Assembly (NCBI GenBank): GCA_023101725.1
Contig: JALJCO010007810.1
Span: forward strand, 124,001-188,000
DNA from: Atherinomorus stipes
Taxonomy: Eukaryota > Chordata > Actinopteri > Atheriniformes > Atherinidae
DNA: 64,000 bases
Direction of reading: 5' to 3'
The translations under genes were made by a program, and so were the position numbers. Shown piece after piece: positions 50,324 through 60,019 of this stretch. The notes beneath the pieces were generated by a model. That model was not told the DNA's origin. It ran no database searches and was given only the letters and a program-made list of their open reading frames with translations. Numbering within the stretch: the first letter of the stretch is position 1; the number at the start of each line of letters is the position of its first letter.

Positions 50324-51185
50324 GACAAAGAGGAGGAGGAGGAAGAGGAGCTGAAGTGGGACACAATGGGACAAAGAAGAGGATAATATAGTGACCAGTA
50401 GAGATTATTTTCCCTCTGCTCTCCACTTGATGTAATATATGCAACTATCAACGAGTATGGGACTCATAATCTTAACAGGGCTGAACTTGTTTATTCTAGA
50501 ATAATTTTGCCGATTATGCTCGTAGGTTTCTGTTAGAGAACCTTTTCAGAGTGTGTGCATGTGAGTATGTGTGTTTCTGCTTCTGGGTGGGTGTTATATG
50601 GTGTTATATGCCAAAGAGATTTTATTTTGTGATGATAATCATGTAGCTTCCTTTTTTTTTTTTTTAAGAAAAAGAAACAAAAAGAGAATAATAGTTGAAA
50701 ACACTGCCAGAGGTGGCTCAACATGCACGGTGCACCTACTCACCGCTCCGCTTAATGCCTTTTTAACAGATACTACTGTCTTCTTCTCTGTGGGTTTGAC
50801 TCGACGTTAGTTAACTTTCTCCTGCTGTGAGGCGGAAGTTGACTCGGTTAACTCTTATTTCTCCTGTTATCGATTCAGTCGGAGGCAACAAAAGAGCAAG
50901 ACGGTTGTTTGTTTTGTGATTTTTTCATCTTTTATAAGTTATTTACCTGGAAACGTTCACCTGACCTGCCAGAATATTAACAGATGTCTTTGATTTTAAA
51001 GTGAATTTTACAGTAAAATAATGACAGATTGGCACGAGTGCAACAGACTGATTCGTCATCAGGATATACGACAGTGTGGACGGCCCTACAGCTGGAGATA
51101 ACTACTGACAGGGAAATTTGTCTTTCTACTTCATAAAAGTTTTTACTGAAATTTTGTTTAATAAAAATAAAGAATATATTAAACA
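50324..51185 (+). other. jup: Probable jup 3' UTR exon and poly(A) site
   Basis: Acceptor: poly(T) then CATCATCACAG at 50323. The sequence has no continuing frame. Overlapping AATAAA signals lie at 51160-51165 and 51166-51171, with GT-rich text just after (51190). Splicing from 48818 would place the stop 2 bases before the last junction, too close to trigger nonsense-mediated decay. Beta-catenin genes also have a mostly noncoding last exon. Confidence 0.6.
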
Positions 51186-51735
51186 TGTAATGGTGTTTGT
51201 TTTCTGAGTTTTAGATTAGTTTTACTTTCATTGGTATTTATTACTAATAAATGTGAGATACTGATTCATTCCTAAACAAACAGTTTTCTACATTTCTTTG
51301 TTCTTGCTTTTCCTCTAGTCAGGTTACAAAGTACATCCTCTTTCAGTTCCAAGGTTTCCCAACATCATCTGGTCCTCACCTGGTATGAAAATCAGGGGAA
51401 AAAAAGGCCTCAGATGAGCATCGACACACACATATTACTGTCACACAAGGACAGAAACTAAGTCAAGGTGCCGAAGCAACTTCAACAGAAATGACTTATT
51501 TATTTTCTAGTTGGAAGTTTATGCTCTTGAACATTGTGGACATGCCTCCCCCTCCAGACCGTCTGTTTCCTGCAGTCAGGTGACGCCAGTGCACCCGACT
51601 GCATAAAGTATTTTCATCTTCAGCTGCTGGACTGATGGACTCGCATCTGACTCTTTGGTATCCAGAGTTCATGGTCCAGGTCCTGTGTCTGCGGAACAAG
51701 CTCAGCTCATCATCCTCCACCAACGTGCTCATATG

Positions 51736-52085
51736 TTAAGGATGCGACGATACAAAAAATTCACAGTTCAGTTCGGTTCGATACTTGAGTGTTGCAGTTT
51801 GCCATTTTTCCAATGCAAAAAAATGTTTTTCATGCCTTTTTTTTTCTTCGTTTTTTTCCCCATGCCTTTTTTAACTCAATGCCCTTTATTTACTCCTTGG
51901 CTCATGTCAGTCAATATGAATTAATACTGAATGTAGTCAAATGACTATTTAACGCAGATCACCAAGCTTTCAGCACAAAGCTCATCGTCAGAAGACAAGT
52001 TGGTGAAATAAGTGAAAAATTCTGTCTTGTTCGATATTCGATATATGCTGGTCACGTTACGGTACACACCTGCATTGAACGGTTC
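51736..52085. repeat. Decayed hAT-like fragment
   Basis: Starts AAGGATGCGACGATAC and contains CAGTTCGGTTCGATAC, typical of a fish hAT-type MITE. The right end is not clear and runs into the next microsatellite. Confidence 0.4.
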
Positions 52086-52105
52086 AATGTGAATACATGT
52101 ATCAC

Positions 52106-52137
52106 ACACATGTGTGTGTATATATATATATGTATGT

Positions 52138-52177
<40 letters not shown>

Positions 52178-52179
52178 TG

Positions 52180-52262
<83 letters not shown>
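52106..52262. repeat. (GT)n/(TA)n microsatellite
   Basis: TGTGTG followed by about 70 near-perfect TA units with a few TGTA steps. It is the source of Ile/Tyr repeat frames on both strands. Confidence 0.95.
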
Positions 52263-52264
<2 letters not shown>

Positions 52265-52693
52265 TAACATATGTGTAAGTGGATCTTACTACAAGCAGTT
52301 TGTCCTTTCAGAGACACCATAGTAAAAATGGTGGCACAAATATGGCAGCTGTTGTGTATGCGGACCCACAGCAAGTAGATATAATAGACTCATTCTCGGA
52401 GAATGAAAAATATTAGTTAAGAAACTGATTATTACTAATACATAAACAGATTTTAATAATTTATAAAACTTTTCTGTCACTGACCTGATTTTGTAACACA
52501 GTCTGTAATATTAGTCTTCATCAGTTTTGGTCATTAACACTTTTTACAAATGTTATAAATGATTAACTTAAATACAGTACTGTATACACTAAATATACAC
52601 GTTAAATACGTCCTGTGAAACAGGTTTTTCAGGAAAACCAGTCTGTTGTGAATAATCAGACCCCACCCGTCGTTGGTTAAACCGATCATATTG

Positions 52694-52835
52694 AAATACC
52701 AGAGGTGGACAACCCTGGTCCAGAAAGTAAAAATCCTGTCCAACAGTTATTCCTGCCAGTCACAAACGCTCTCCTCTACAGGAGGATGCGCCTGTTAGTG
52801 AAGACACCTGTTCTAAATGTACAGGCAGATCCCAA
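52694..52835 (+). repeat. Fragment of a common fish MITE
   Basis: Starts CAGAGGTGGACAACCCTGGT and runs on with TCCTGCCAGTCACA. This is a widespread teleost dispersed repeat. No right terminus was defined. Confidence 0.45.
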
Positions 52836-53982
52836 AAAAAGGCAAGATTTTTACTTTATAGCACCTGGATTTTCCCCCCTCTGTAAAATACAAAAAGATC
52901 TCATTAGATTTCATGGGCTCTTGAGTTGGAAAGCTGACTGAAAGTCAAGTGTGTTCACACAAAGCTAAAGCGAATTATAGGCAGAAATGGCAGATATACA
53001 GCCTTTCTTTCTGAATTTCATCTGTGTGAGGATTACAACACGTGTCACAGACAAGGCCATTTCATAGTCACAACACTGGAGAAGAGCGTCTCGTCTTATC
53101 TTCACGGCCCTGGACAGCGCAGGCGAGAATCCATTTAGTTCACCTCCAGGTCACCCGTGTGCAGCCTTTGGAAAAAATTCTCTGAGGACTTATCTAGAGC
53201 AAGTTAAAGTGACTCAACCTCTGCATATCTGATCTATGTTGAGAGAAAAAAAGAAATTCTCTTCCAATTTAACCCAAACTAAACAGAGCAGTTTGTGGTT
53301 TGCATAGCATCCGTGTGGTTTATTTAACTCCCTGCTTCTGTCTCCACATAGAAAATATATTAACCCTTTCTCTGAACATTTAAGTGGTCATTTACAATAG
53401 ATCTATCATGCAAACAACACACAGAGTTCTGATAAACATAAGTTTCATAAGGACACAAGGGACAGAAAAAGACATTAGTCCAAGATTATTGCTTCATTTA
53501 GAAGTTTGTAACGTCTCAACACGATAAGTGAGTATAGAAAGTGTGTAACACTTAATATTTTTAGCAATATTTACATTTTTTTCATCTATCTGCATATGAA
53601 GTCCCTCTCAAATAAATAATTTGTGCATATATATATATAAATATATATACAGTATACATATAAGAATGTATGGATGAGTGTGAAGATGTAGAAATTGCAG
53701 TTGTTTTTGTTTGTATTTACCATTTTGTCACCATCTCCCAACACAACAACTCACCTTTTAACCTTTTAACACCTTTAACAGTATTAAAGAATAAACACAT
53801 TTCACTCATTCTGCTCAGCCTCTTCATTACAGTTGTAGAAAAGATGGCTGTGAGGTTTGGATGTTTTCATGTCACGTCACGGGAAACCTTGCACCTGTCT
53901 GTTCAGGCTCAGAAACGCAGTCGCGTTACTGCAGCAAAGCTCCATGCAGATGGGGTACGTCTTATCTTCTGGTTCCCAATAT

Positions 53983-54030
53983 TCAGATCACGTTATCAAA
54001 CATGTGCATGGACTGCATGATATTCTCATC
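53983..54030 (-). CDS. kcnip2: kcnip last coding exon
   Basis: Acceptor CTATCCAG, then 15 codons [15 protein letters not shown] and TGA. The ending matches KChIP family C-termini. The preceding intron is only 99 bp. The 3' UTR runs leftwards; a possible AATAAA on the minus strand lies near 53318-53323. Confidence 0.93.
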   Translation of the reverse strand, partial: DENIMQSMHMFDNVI

Positions 54031-57000
54031 CTGGATAGAGGAGCAAAGGGGCAATGTGTCATACTTTCAGTGGATCTGGACATGATTTGAGGTCTAATCC
54101 ACAAATTAGATGATTAGATTTCAAATGACCTTTTGGCATGTCTCCAGGAACTCTTCAATGGTGACCACTCCGTCATTGTTCTTGTCCATTTTCTGGAAAA
54201 GTCAGCACATATTCACAGATGTTTCAGACTGAAATACCTTACCAAAATGAATGGAGTCTATCCTCTACAAGGGCTTTATGTATAATCTTGGTCTCTGAAG
54301 AAAATTCACCTGGAACACGATTGAGAAGATTTGAGAAATTATTTTTGTTTTCTATCTTTGGCTGCTAGCTGCCACAGTTTTTGTCCCACAGAGATGAGAC
54401 AGACATCTTTGTAGTCAGTAGAGTCTCTGCTTTCATATGACACATTGTTTGTGTGGTTTGCTTGAAGTGGCGAAATTAACAGAAGCTCTAAATTGGACAT
54501 GTACTGTCACTGTTTTCTGTTTTTCTATTTTGTTACATGACCATTTAATTTGGAGATTGAATTGTGTTTTGTTTGGGTGCCAATGTTGGTAGAGTCTTTC
54601 AGCTGAGTTTCTCCCCGTCATTTTGGTCCAACATGCTTCATGTTAGTATTGGTGCTTCATCTTAACATACACTATATTGCCAAAAGTATTCGCTCACCCA
54701 TCCAAGTTATGGGAATCGGGTGTTCCAATCACTTTCATGGCCACAGGTGTATAAAATGAAGCTCCTAGGTATGCAGACTGTTTTTACAAACATTTGTGAA
54801 AGAATGGGTCACTCTCTGTGAATTCCAGCATGGAACTGTGATTTTATTTATCATTATGTTTTTATTTTACCTTTATTTTATCAGGAAAGTCCCACTGAGA
54901 TTAAAAACCTCTTTTCCAAGGGAGTCCTGGCCAAGGGGCAGCAGTTACAATTTACAAGACATTAATATAGGATGACACCTGTGCAAAAAATCCAGTCGTG
55001 AAATTTCCTCGTTTCTAAATATCCCACAGTCAACTGTCAGCTGTATTATAAGAAAATGGAAGTGTTTGGGAACGACAGCAGCCACAAAGTGGGAGGCCAC
55101 GTAAACTGATGGAGTGGGGTCAGTGGATGCTGAAGCACATAGTGTGAAGAGGTCACCAACTTTCTGCAGAGTCAATCACTCAGACCTCCAAACTTCATGT
55201 GGCCTTCAGATCAGTTCTAGAACAGTGTGCAGAGACCTTCATGGAATGAGTTTCCATGGCGATCAGCTGCATCCAATTCATACATCACCAAGTGCAATGC
55301 AAAGCGTGGGATGCAGTGGTGTAAAGCAGCCGCCACTGGACTCTTAGAGCAGTGGAGGCGTTCTCTGGAGTGACGAATCACACTTCTCCATCTGGCAATC
55401 TGATGGAGGAGTCTGGGTTTGGCGGTTGCCAGGACAACGGTACTTGTCTGACTGCATTGTGCCAAGAGTAAAGTTTGGTGGAGGGGGTATTATGGTGTGG
55501 GGTTGTTTTTCAGGAGCTTGGCTTGACCCCTTAGTTACAGTGAAATGAACTCTGAATGCTTCAGCATACCAAGACATTTTGGACAATTCCATGCTCCCAA
55601 CTTAGTGGGAACAGTTTGGAGCTGGCCCCTTCCTCTTCCAACATGACTGTGCACCAGTGCACAAAGCAGGTCCATAAAGACATGGATGCAGAGTCTGGTG
55701 TGGAGAAACTTGTCTGCCCTGCACAGAGTCCTGACCTCAACCTGATAGAACACCTTTGGGATAAATTAGCGGAGACTGAGAGCCAGGCCCTCTCGTCCAA
55801 CATCAGTGTGTGACCTCACATAATGGTCAAAAAATTCCCATAAACACTCCTAAACCTTGTGAACAGCCTTTCCAGAAGAGTTGAAGCTGTTCTAGCTGCA
55901 AAGGTGGACCAACGTCATACTGAACCCTATGGATTGGGAATGGGATGTCACTTAATCTCATATGTGAGTCAAGGCAAATAAGCCAATAGTTTTGGTACTA
56001 TAGTGTATATGCATGAGTTGTTTATGTGTTACAAAACATCAAAAATGAACCATCATGGCTCTGGTTTGTTTATCACTGGAGGTAATGTGGGTGATGTGTA
56101 GGGCAAAATGGTGACTATGTAATTACTTTTCTTTAGTGTGCTGAAAGAGGGCTAACACCCTGCAGTAGATCTGTTATGCATCTGTTTTCCCTTTTTCAGG
56201 CTTCCAGCATACATTTGAATCATTTTATTGGGTTTTATTAAGATCATCAATTTTGAATCTGTAAGTTAATCTAATTTTTTCATATGCAGCTAACACCTCT
56301 GTTCCTCCTTTGCAACTCATTTTGTGTGAAAGATTAGCTTCAAGGCCCAGAGGTTGAAGCTAAAACTGTGAGTTACCAGTGCCTCCAGTTACCATATACA
56401 GTAAAAAAAAAATGTTGAAAGGAATTAATTGGAATATAGCTAAAGAAAACTTTGTTGTCTGAAAGAGGTGAGTGCTTTATCCCGACTTTAACATGGCCTT
56501 CACACTAATTAGCACACAGCCAAAAGCCTCATTAACCACAGATGTCAACAAATTCCTCAGTTCTCTTTGTTTGAAACATCATGAGGGTCAGTACCTGGAA
56601 AAAGGTGTCTACATGCTCCTTTGGAGCGCTATCCTTCATGCTGGGGTAGGTATACTTCCCCATCATGTCATAGATGGAGTGCATTATATCTGTCATCTCC
56701 TGGACAAAAAAGAAAGGAGGAAAAGACGTAAATATGAGATGCAAGCATAACACAGAACAGCTGATACAGACTCTGAGGTGTTTTAAAGTACCTCTCTGGT
56801 GATGCAGCCATCCTTGTTGAGATCATACAGATTAAAGGCCCAGTTGAGTTTGTCAGTCATGGAGCCTCTCAAGATAATGGAGAGACTTACAACAAAGTCC
56901 TGGAGAAAAGAAAATAAGGCAGAGGACGGGAGGAGATTGTGGATTTTAACAGAGTTACAAGTTAAAAATCCAGCTGAGGAATAAAGACGTTAAATTATCA

Positions 57001-60000
57001 TCAGTATGATGATTTGGATCATCTGGATTACGATATGATACCTCCACAAACTGGCACACACCATCAGTTTGCGATGAGTGAAATGAAAATTTATGAAATT
57101 TATATAAGATGTGATGATAAACTGTTCTGAAAAGCTCTGAGTTGTTTATAGTTCTGAAGAAAGGTTTGGGTCTCACTTCAAAGTTGACGGATCCATGGTT
57201 CTGGGTGTCGAAAGCCTCAAACAGGAAATGTGCATACATACTTGAATCTGGGGGGAAAATCCGGAGGAAGCAGAATGTTTGATTATCGTCGGAACTGACA
57301 AGTTTCCATGTCATCTGCAGCAGTGAAGGTACATAATGCACACACACACACACACACACACACACGTGGCAGATATGAAACCTGATGTTTTTACCTGCAT
57401 TTTAAAATGTGCAACTTACACTAAAAAAATTTTACATTTGCTTAAGATAATCTGTCAATGTAAATAACTCAATGTAAATAACTTATTGACTCAATGCAAA
57501 TAATTAATTTACTCTGAACTGTAATTTTTGACTTCATGTGAACTTATCTAGTTTCTGCTAAATAAATAATTTGAATTGCTTGGACTTGATTTCATAAAGT
57601 TAACTTAAAAGGTTTAAATTGTTCCAAAAAACAAAACAAAAACAAATTTGATTTATCCAAAAGTAACTTCAGATTCTCATTTTACTTTATTAGCTGGAAA
57701 GAACATTTCTTCAAACTGTAGATTTTAACATGTTGCTTTACAATACAAAGCAGGAATTTAATAACTTAGCAAGTAATGTGACATAAACACAAGTTTTATC
57801 ATCCTGCAACTTTAACTACTCTTTTAATTTCTGTTTTTGATTTAATTTATTAATTTATTATTCTTTGTTTTTTTTCTTTTTAAGTTAGGTGTTATTATTT
57901 TTTAGCTCTTATTAGTGTAGTAGCACCTTGAGATTTGTTTCCTAATACAAGGTGCATTAAAAAAAACAAATGTAGCTATTTTTACTTGAGTTGCTGGTAG
58001 TGGTGGGTGTAACTGCCCTCCTTCACACTCATGCTACCACCATAAGTACTCATATACCCCCATTGCTATTCATGGCATAACTTTGACATTCAAAACAGAA
58101 AAGAATATTCCAACATTACATAAATGTAAACATAACACAGTCAGTAAAGCACATAACTCAAATTTAAAGGGTAACAATCACAGAAAGGTTCGATTCCAGC
58201 TGGATATAAATTTCCCACGAGTCTAAGTGGTCTTTATACAACTTTTTAGTTGACAGTCTTTCCACTAAACTGAGTCAAAGTGATTGAGATTCTTTGTTTG
58301 AATGATATCGAATGGTTTGAGTGGGTCTGAGTGTCGAGTAAAACTAACTTCAGAAATAAACTTGGTTCTCTTCTATTTCCAACTATTTGATCAAAATCAA
58401 CATTATCATCAACAAAAAGAATTAAGTGGTATTCATGATTGAATTCAATTATCAAATATATTCAAAAGAATTTGTAACAATGCATTCAATGATGATGCCA
58501 TGGAGTGCACAAGCCTGGAAATTTAAACATATGTATGAACATGTATGAGCTGTTAGAAGTGCATCATCTCAGAGATAACACATTTCTTATCTTATTAATC
58601 TCATCCTCAACTTTTTATCTTATTTACAATGTTGTTTTTATTGTATTGTTATCTATATTCTTTTTTGCTGTTACTGAATAGCAGCTTGTAGCACAGATTT
58701 ACTTTTCAGGCACAAAAAGCACTTCATGACTTCACAAATTTATAACCATAACTACAGATTTAAACCCTGTAAATGGAGGAGAAACAATCTTTCTCTCCAC
58801 TTGGTTACTACTCCTTTTGGACTCTTAATTGTTGAAACAAAATACCAGGAATATTTGTGTAGAAACTACTTAATAGTATAAAGTGAAAGAGAGTGATGCG
58901 ACTGACCTCCTTGAGGGAAGAACTGGGAATAGATGGTTTTAAAGGTCTCCTCGTTCACAACGCCACTAGGACACTCCTGCAGAAATCGAGAGGATATTAA
59001 ATCAGCTAAAACTCTCACAGTGTTTGTTAACATAAACATAAATCATACTTGATTCATAGACACAGATGTGCAGTTTCAAAGCACATTCACTTTTACAGTA
59101 TGAGAGAGCATAGAAATTAGTCCCAGGAATCTTTCACTGACGTTTTTGAATCCTCGATAGAGGACTTGCAGCTCCTTCTTGCTAAATTTGGTCTGCTGAA
59201 CAAGACGATCAAGCCCCTCAGGTCGGTAACACACCATCTGCAGTTCACCCTCATCAGTTATACTTCCTGTATGGATGTGGAGAGAAAATGTCACTCGCTG
59301 AGATGCACTTTGTGTGGAAGCCCGTTTCTGACACGTGAAATAAAAACATCTCATACAGAATCTCTTTTTTTTTCATTTCATTTATCAAATCAAATCAAAT
59401 CAAATCAAATATACTTTATTGATCCCCGAGGGGAAATTCGTGTTTCAGTACAACTTGTCCAAGACACACAAACAAAAAACATAAGACAGGATCAGGCAGG
59501 ATAAGGCAGACCGTGGTCACGCAGCCCCTCGCGGGGCGCACCTCTGCAGAGAGAAAACGGTAACATGAGGAGAGGTGGGTAGGTGGTAAAAAAAAAAAGA
59601 GGTCTGTCTGTCTGTCTGTCGTTAGTTAGTTAGCAAAATAATCACAAAAGTTACAAACGGATTTGGATTAAATTTTCAGGGATTGTTGATTATCAACTTA
59701 TCATTGCGAAATCAGGCCATATGGGGTAGAGAACTGCTTGGTGGAGGTCTGCACTTTTTAGTTTGCTTTTCTAGTTTTGACTTTGAGTCTCATCATTTTG
59801 ACATTGTGTGTGAGAGTGGCGGAAACAGGCTTCCATTTGAACAGATGAAATAGAAAAATAAACACAGCCAAGATAAGATAAAATGTAATTAGTGGTGACA
59901 GTGTGCGTCCTGATACTTGCCTTGATTAATTGAAGAGCTAGAGTCAGAGCGATAGCAGGGCAGCAGTTTGAGAAGACGCTGCTTCAGGGTCTTTTTAGTG

Positions 60001-60019
60001 GGTTTTGATGGAGGATTAC
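53983..60019 (-). CDS. kcnip2: KChIP-type calcium sensor, most like kcnip2 (first exon missing)
   Basis: Minus-strand exons, 5' to 3': 60019-59921, 59266-59142, 58976-58907, 57247-57177, 56899-56792, 56699-56595, 54192-54130, 54030-53983. Lengths 99, 125, 70, 71, 108, 105, 63 and 48 nt; phases agree to the TGA. The product is a Kv4 channel subunit of the neuronal calcium sensor family, which controls channel surface expression and gating. Visible: variable N-terminal [17 protein letters not shown], then [22 protein letters not shown], the degenerate first hand ([12 protein letters not shown]), a second hand with weak ligands ([12 protein letters not shown]), intact loops [12 protein letters not shown] and [12 protein letters not shown], and C-terminal FDNVI. 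The first segment and LNKDGC resemble KChIP2 more than KChIP1, 3 or 4. The start exon was not found up to 64000 and should lie to the right. Confidence 0.9.
54130..54192 (-). CDS. kcnip2: kcnip exon encoding EF-hand 4
   Basis: Acceptor TTTTCCAG; 21 codons [20 protein letters not shown] and K; donor AAAAG then GTCATT. The loop [12 protein letters not shown] has all usual calcium ligands (D, N, D, main-chain V, T, E). Confidence 0.95.
54670..56005 (+). mobile_element. Tc1/mariner element, inactive
   Basis: Terminal repeats CACTATATTGCCAAAAGTAT and AATAGTTTTGGTACTATAGTG are inverted with three differences over about 20 bp, flanked by TA on each side (54668-54669, 56006-56007). The transposase is in pieces: WSDESHFS (catalytic Asp), FQHDCAPVH (second Asp) and [12 protein letters not shown] (Glu) are all readable, but in different frames with stops between. 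A foreign repeat is inserted at about 54843-54967. It lies in the kcnip intron, opposite to the gene's strand. Confidence 0.9.
54843..54967 (+). repeat. Dispersed repeat nested in the Tc1 element
   Basis: Contains TATCAGGAAAGTCCCACTGA and GGGAGTCCTGGCCAAG, a common teleost repeat. It splits the Tc1 5' region between GAACTGTGA and ATAGGATGACACC, so it arrived after the Tc1. Confidence 0.65.
56595..56699 (-). CDS. kcnip2: kcnip exon after EF-hand 3
   Basis: 35 codons, [20 protein letters not shown] then [15 protein letters not shown]; acceptor TTGTCCAG, donor CAG then GTACTG. 105 nt, the family's standard exon size. Confidence 0.95.
56792..56899 (-). CDS. kcnip2: kcnip exon encoding EF-hand 3
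   Basis: 36 codons, [20 protein letters not shown] then [16 protein letters not shown]; the loop is completed by the next exon's first Glu. Acceptor CTTTTCTCCAG, donor GAG then [14 protein letters not shown] is the KChIP2 form; the others mostly have INKDGYI. Confidence 0.95.
57177..57247 (-). CDS. kcnip2: kcnip exon encoding EF-hand 2
   Basis: 71 nt: AT completes Asp, then [20 protein letters not shown] and NFE. The loop has Gln and His at ligand positions 3 and 5, so calcium binding here is unlikely. Second hands are weak in other KChIPs too. Acceptor CCCCCCAG, donor GAA then GTGAGA. Confidence 0.95.
57338..57364. repeat. (CA)n microsatellite
   Basis: About 13 CA units in a kcnip intron. 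Confidence 0.95.
57370..58906. other. kcnip intron; nothing recognised
   Basis: AT-rich DNA with no exon, terminal repeats or tail that I could identify. Confidence 0.6.
58907..58976 (-). CDS. kcnip2: kcnip exon encoding EF-hand 1
   Basis: 70 nt: [20 protein letters not shown] then PQG and one base. The hand lacks several acidic ligands, as in all KChIPs. Acceptor TTTCTGCAG, donor GGAG then GTCAGT. The codon is completed to Asp by the next exon. Confidence 0.95.
59142..59266 (-). CDS. kcnip2: kcnip exon 2 of the common core
   Basis: 125 nt, the standard size of the first shared exon. Codes [20 protein letters not shown] then [21 protein letters not shown]. Acceptor CATACAG, donor AAC then GTCAGT. 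Confidence 0.95.
59384..59455 (+). repeat. (AAATC)n and retroposon tail
   Basis: Five CAAAT units run into ATACTTTATTGATCCCCGAG and GGGAAATTCGTG, a tail seen in many teleost retroposons. A (GTCT)n/(GTTA)n microsatellite follows at 59598-59632. Confidence 0.6.
59921..60019 (-). CDS. kcnip2: kcnip variable N-terminal exon with a GC donor
   Basis: 99 nt starting and ending in phase 1, so it can be skipped without changing frame, as a cassette exon would. Codes [20 protein letters not shown] then [12 protein letters not shown]. The matching mammalian KChIP2 segment is basic and ends LLPCC; here only one Cys follows LLP. The donor is AATCAAG then GCAAGT, a non-GT donor of the known GC-AG class. 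Acceptor GTTTCCAG. Confidence 0.85.

Noticed and set aside
52052..52374. Tyr/Ile-repeat open frames on both strands
   Set aside because: Direct translation of (TA)n; also at 2213-2395, 46018-46362 and 49195-49401.
53983..60019. KChIP1, KChIP3 or KChIP4 instead of KChIP2
   Set aside because: [16 protein letters not shown] and [11 protein letters not shown] fit KChIP2 best by recall, but without an alignment a fish-specific paralogue cannot be excluded.
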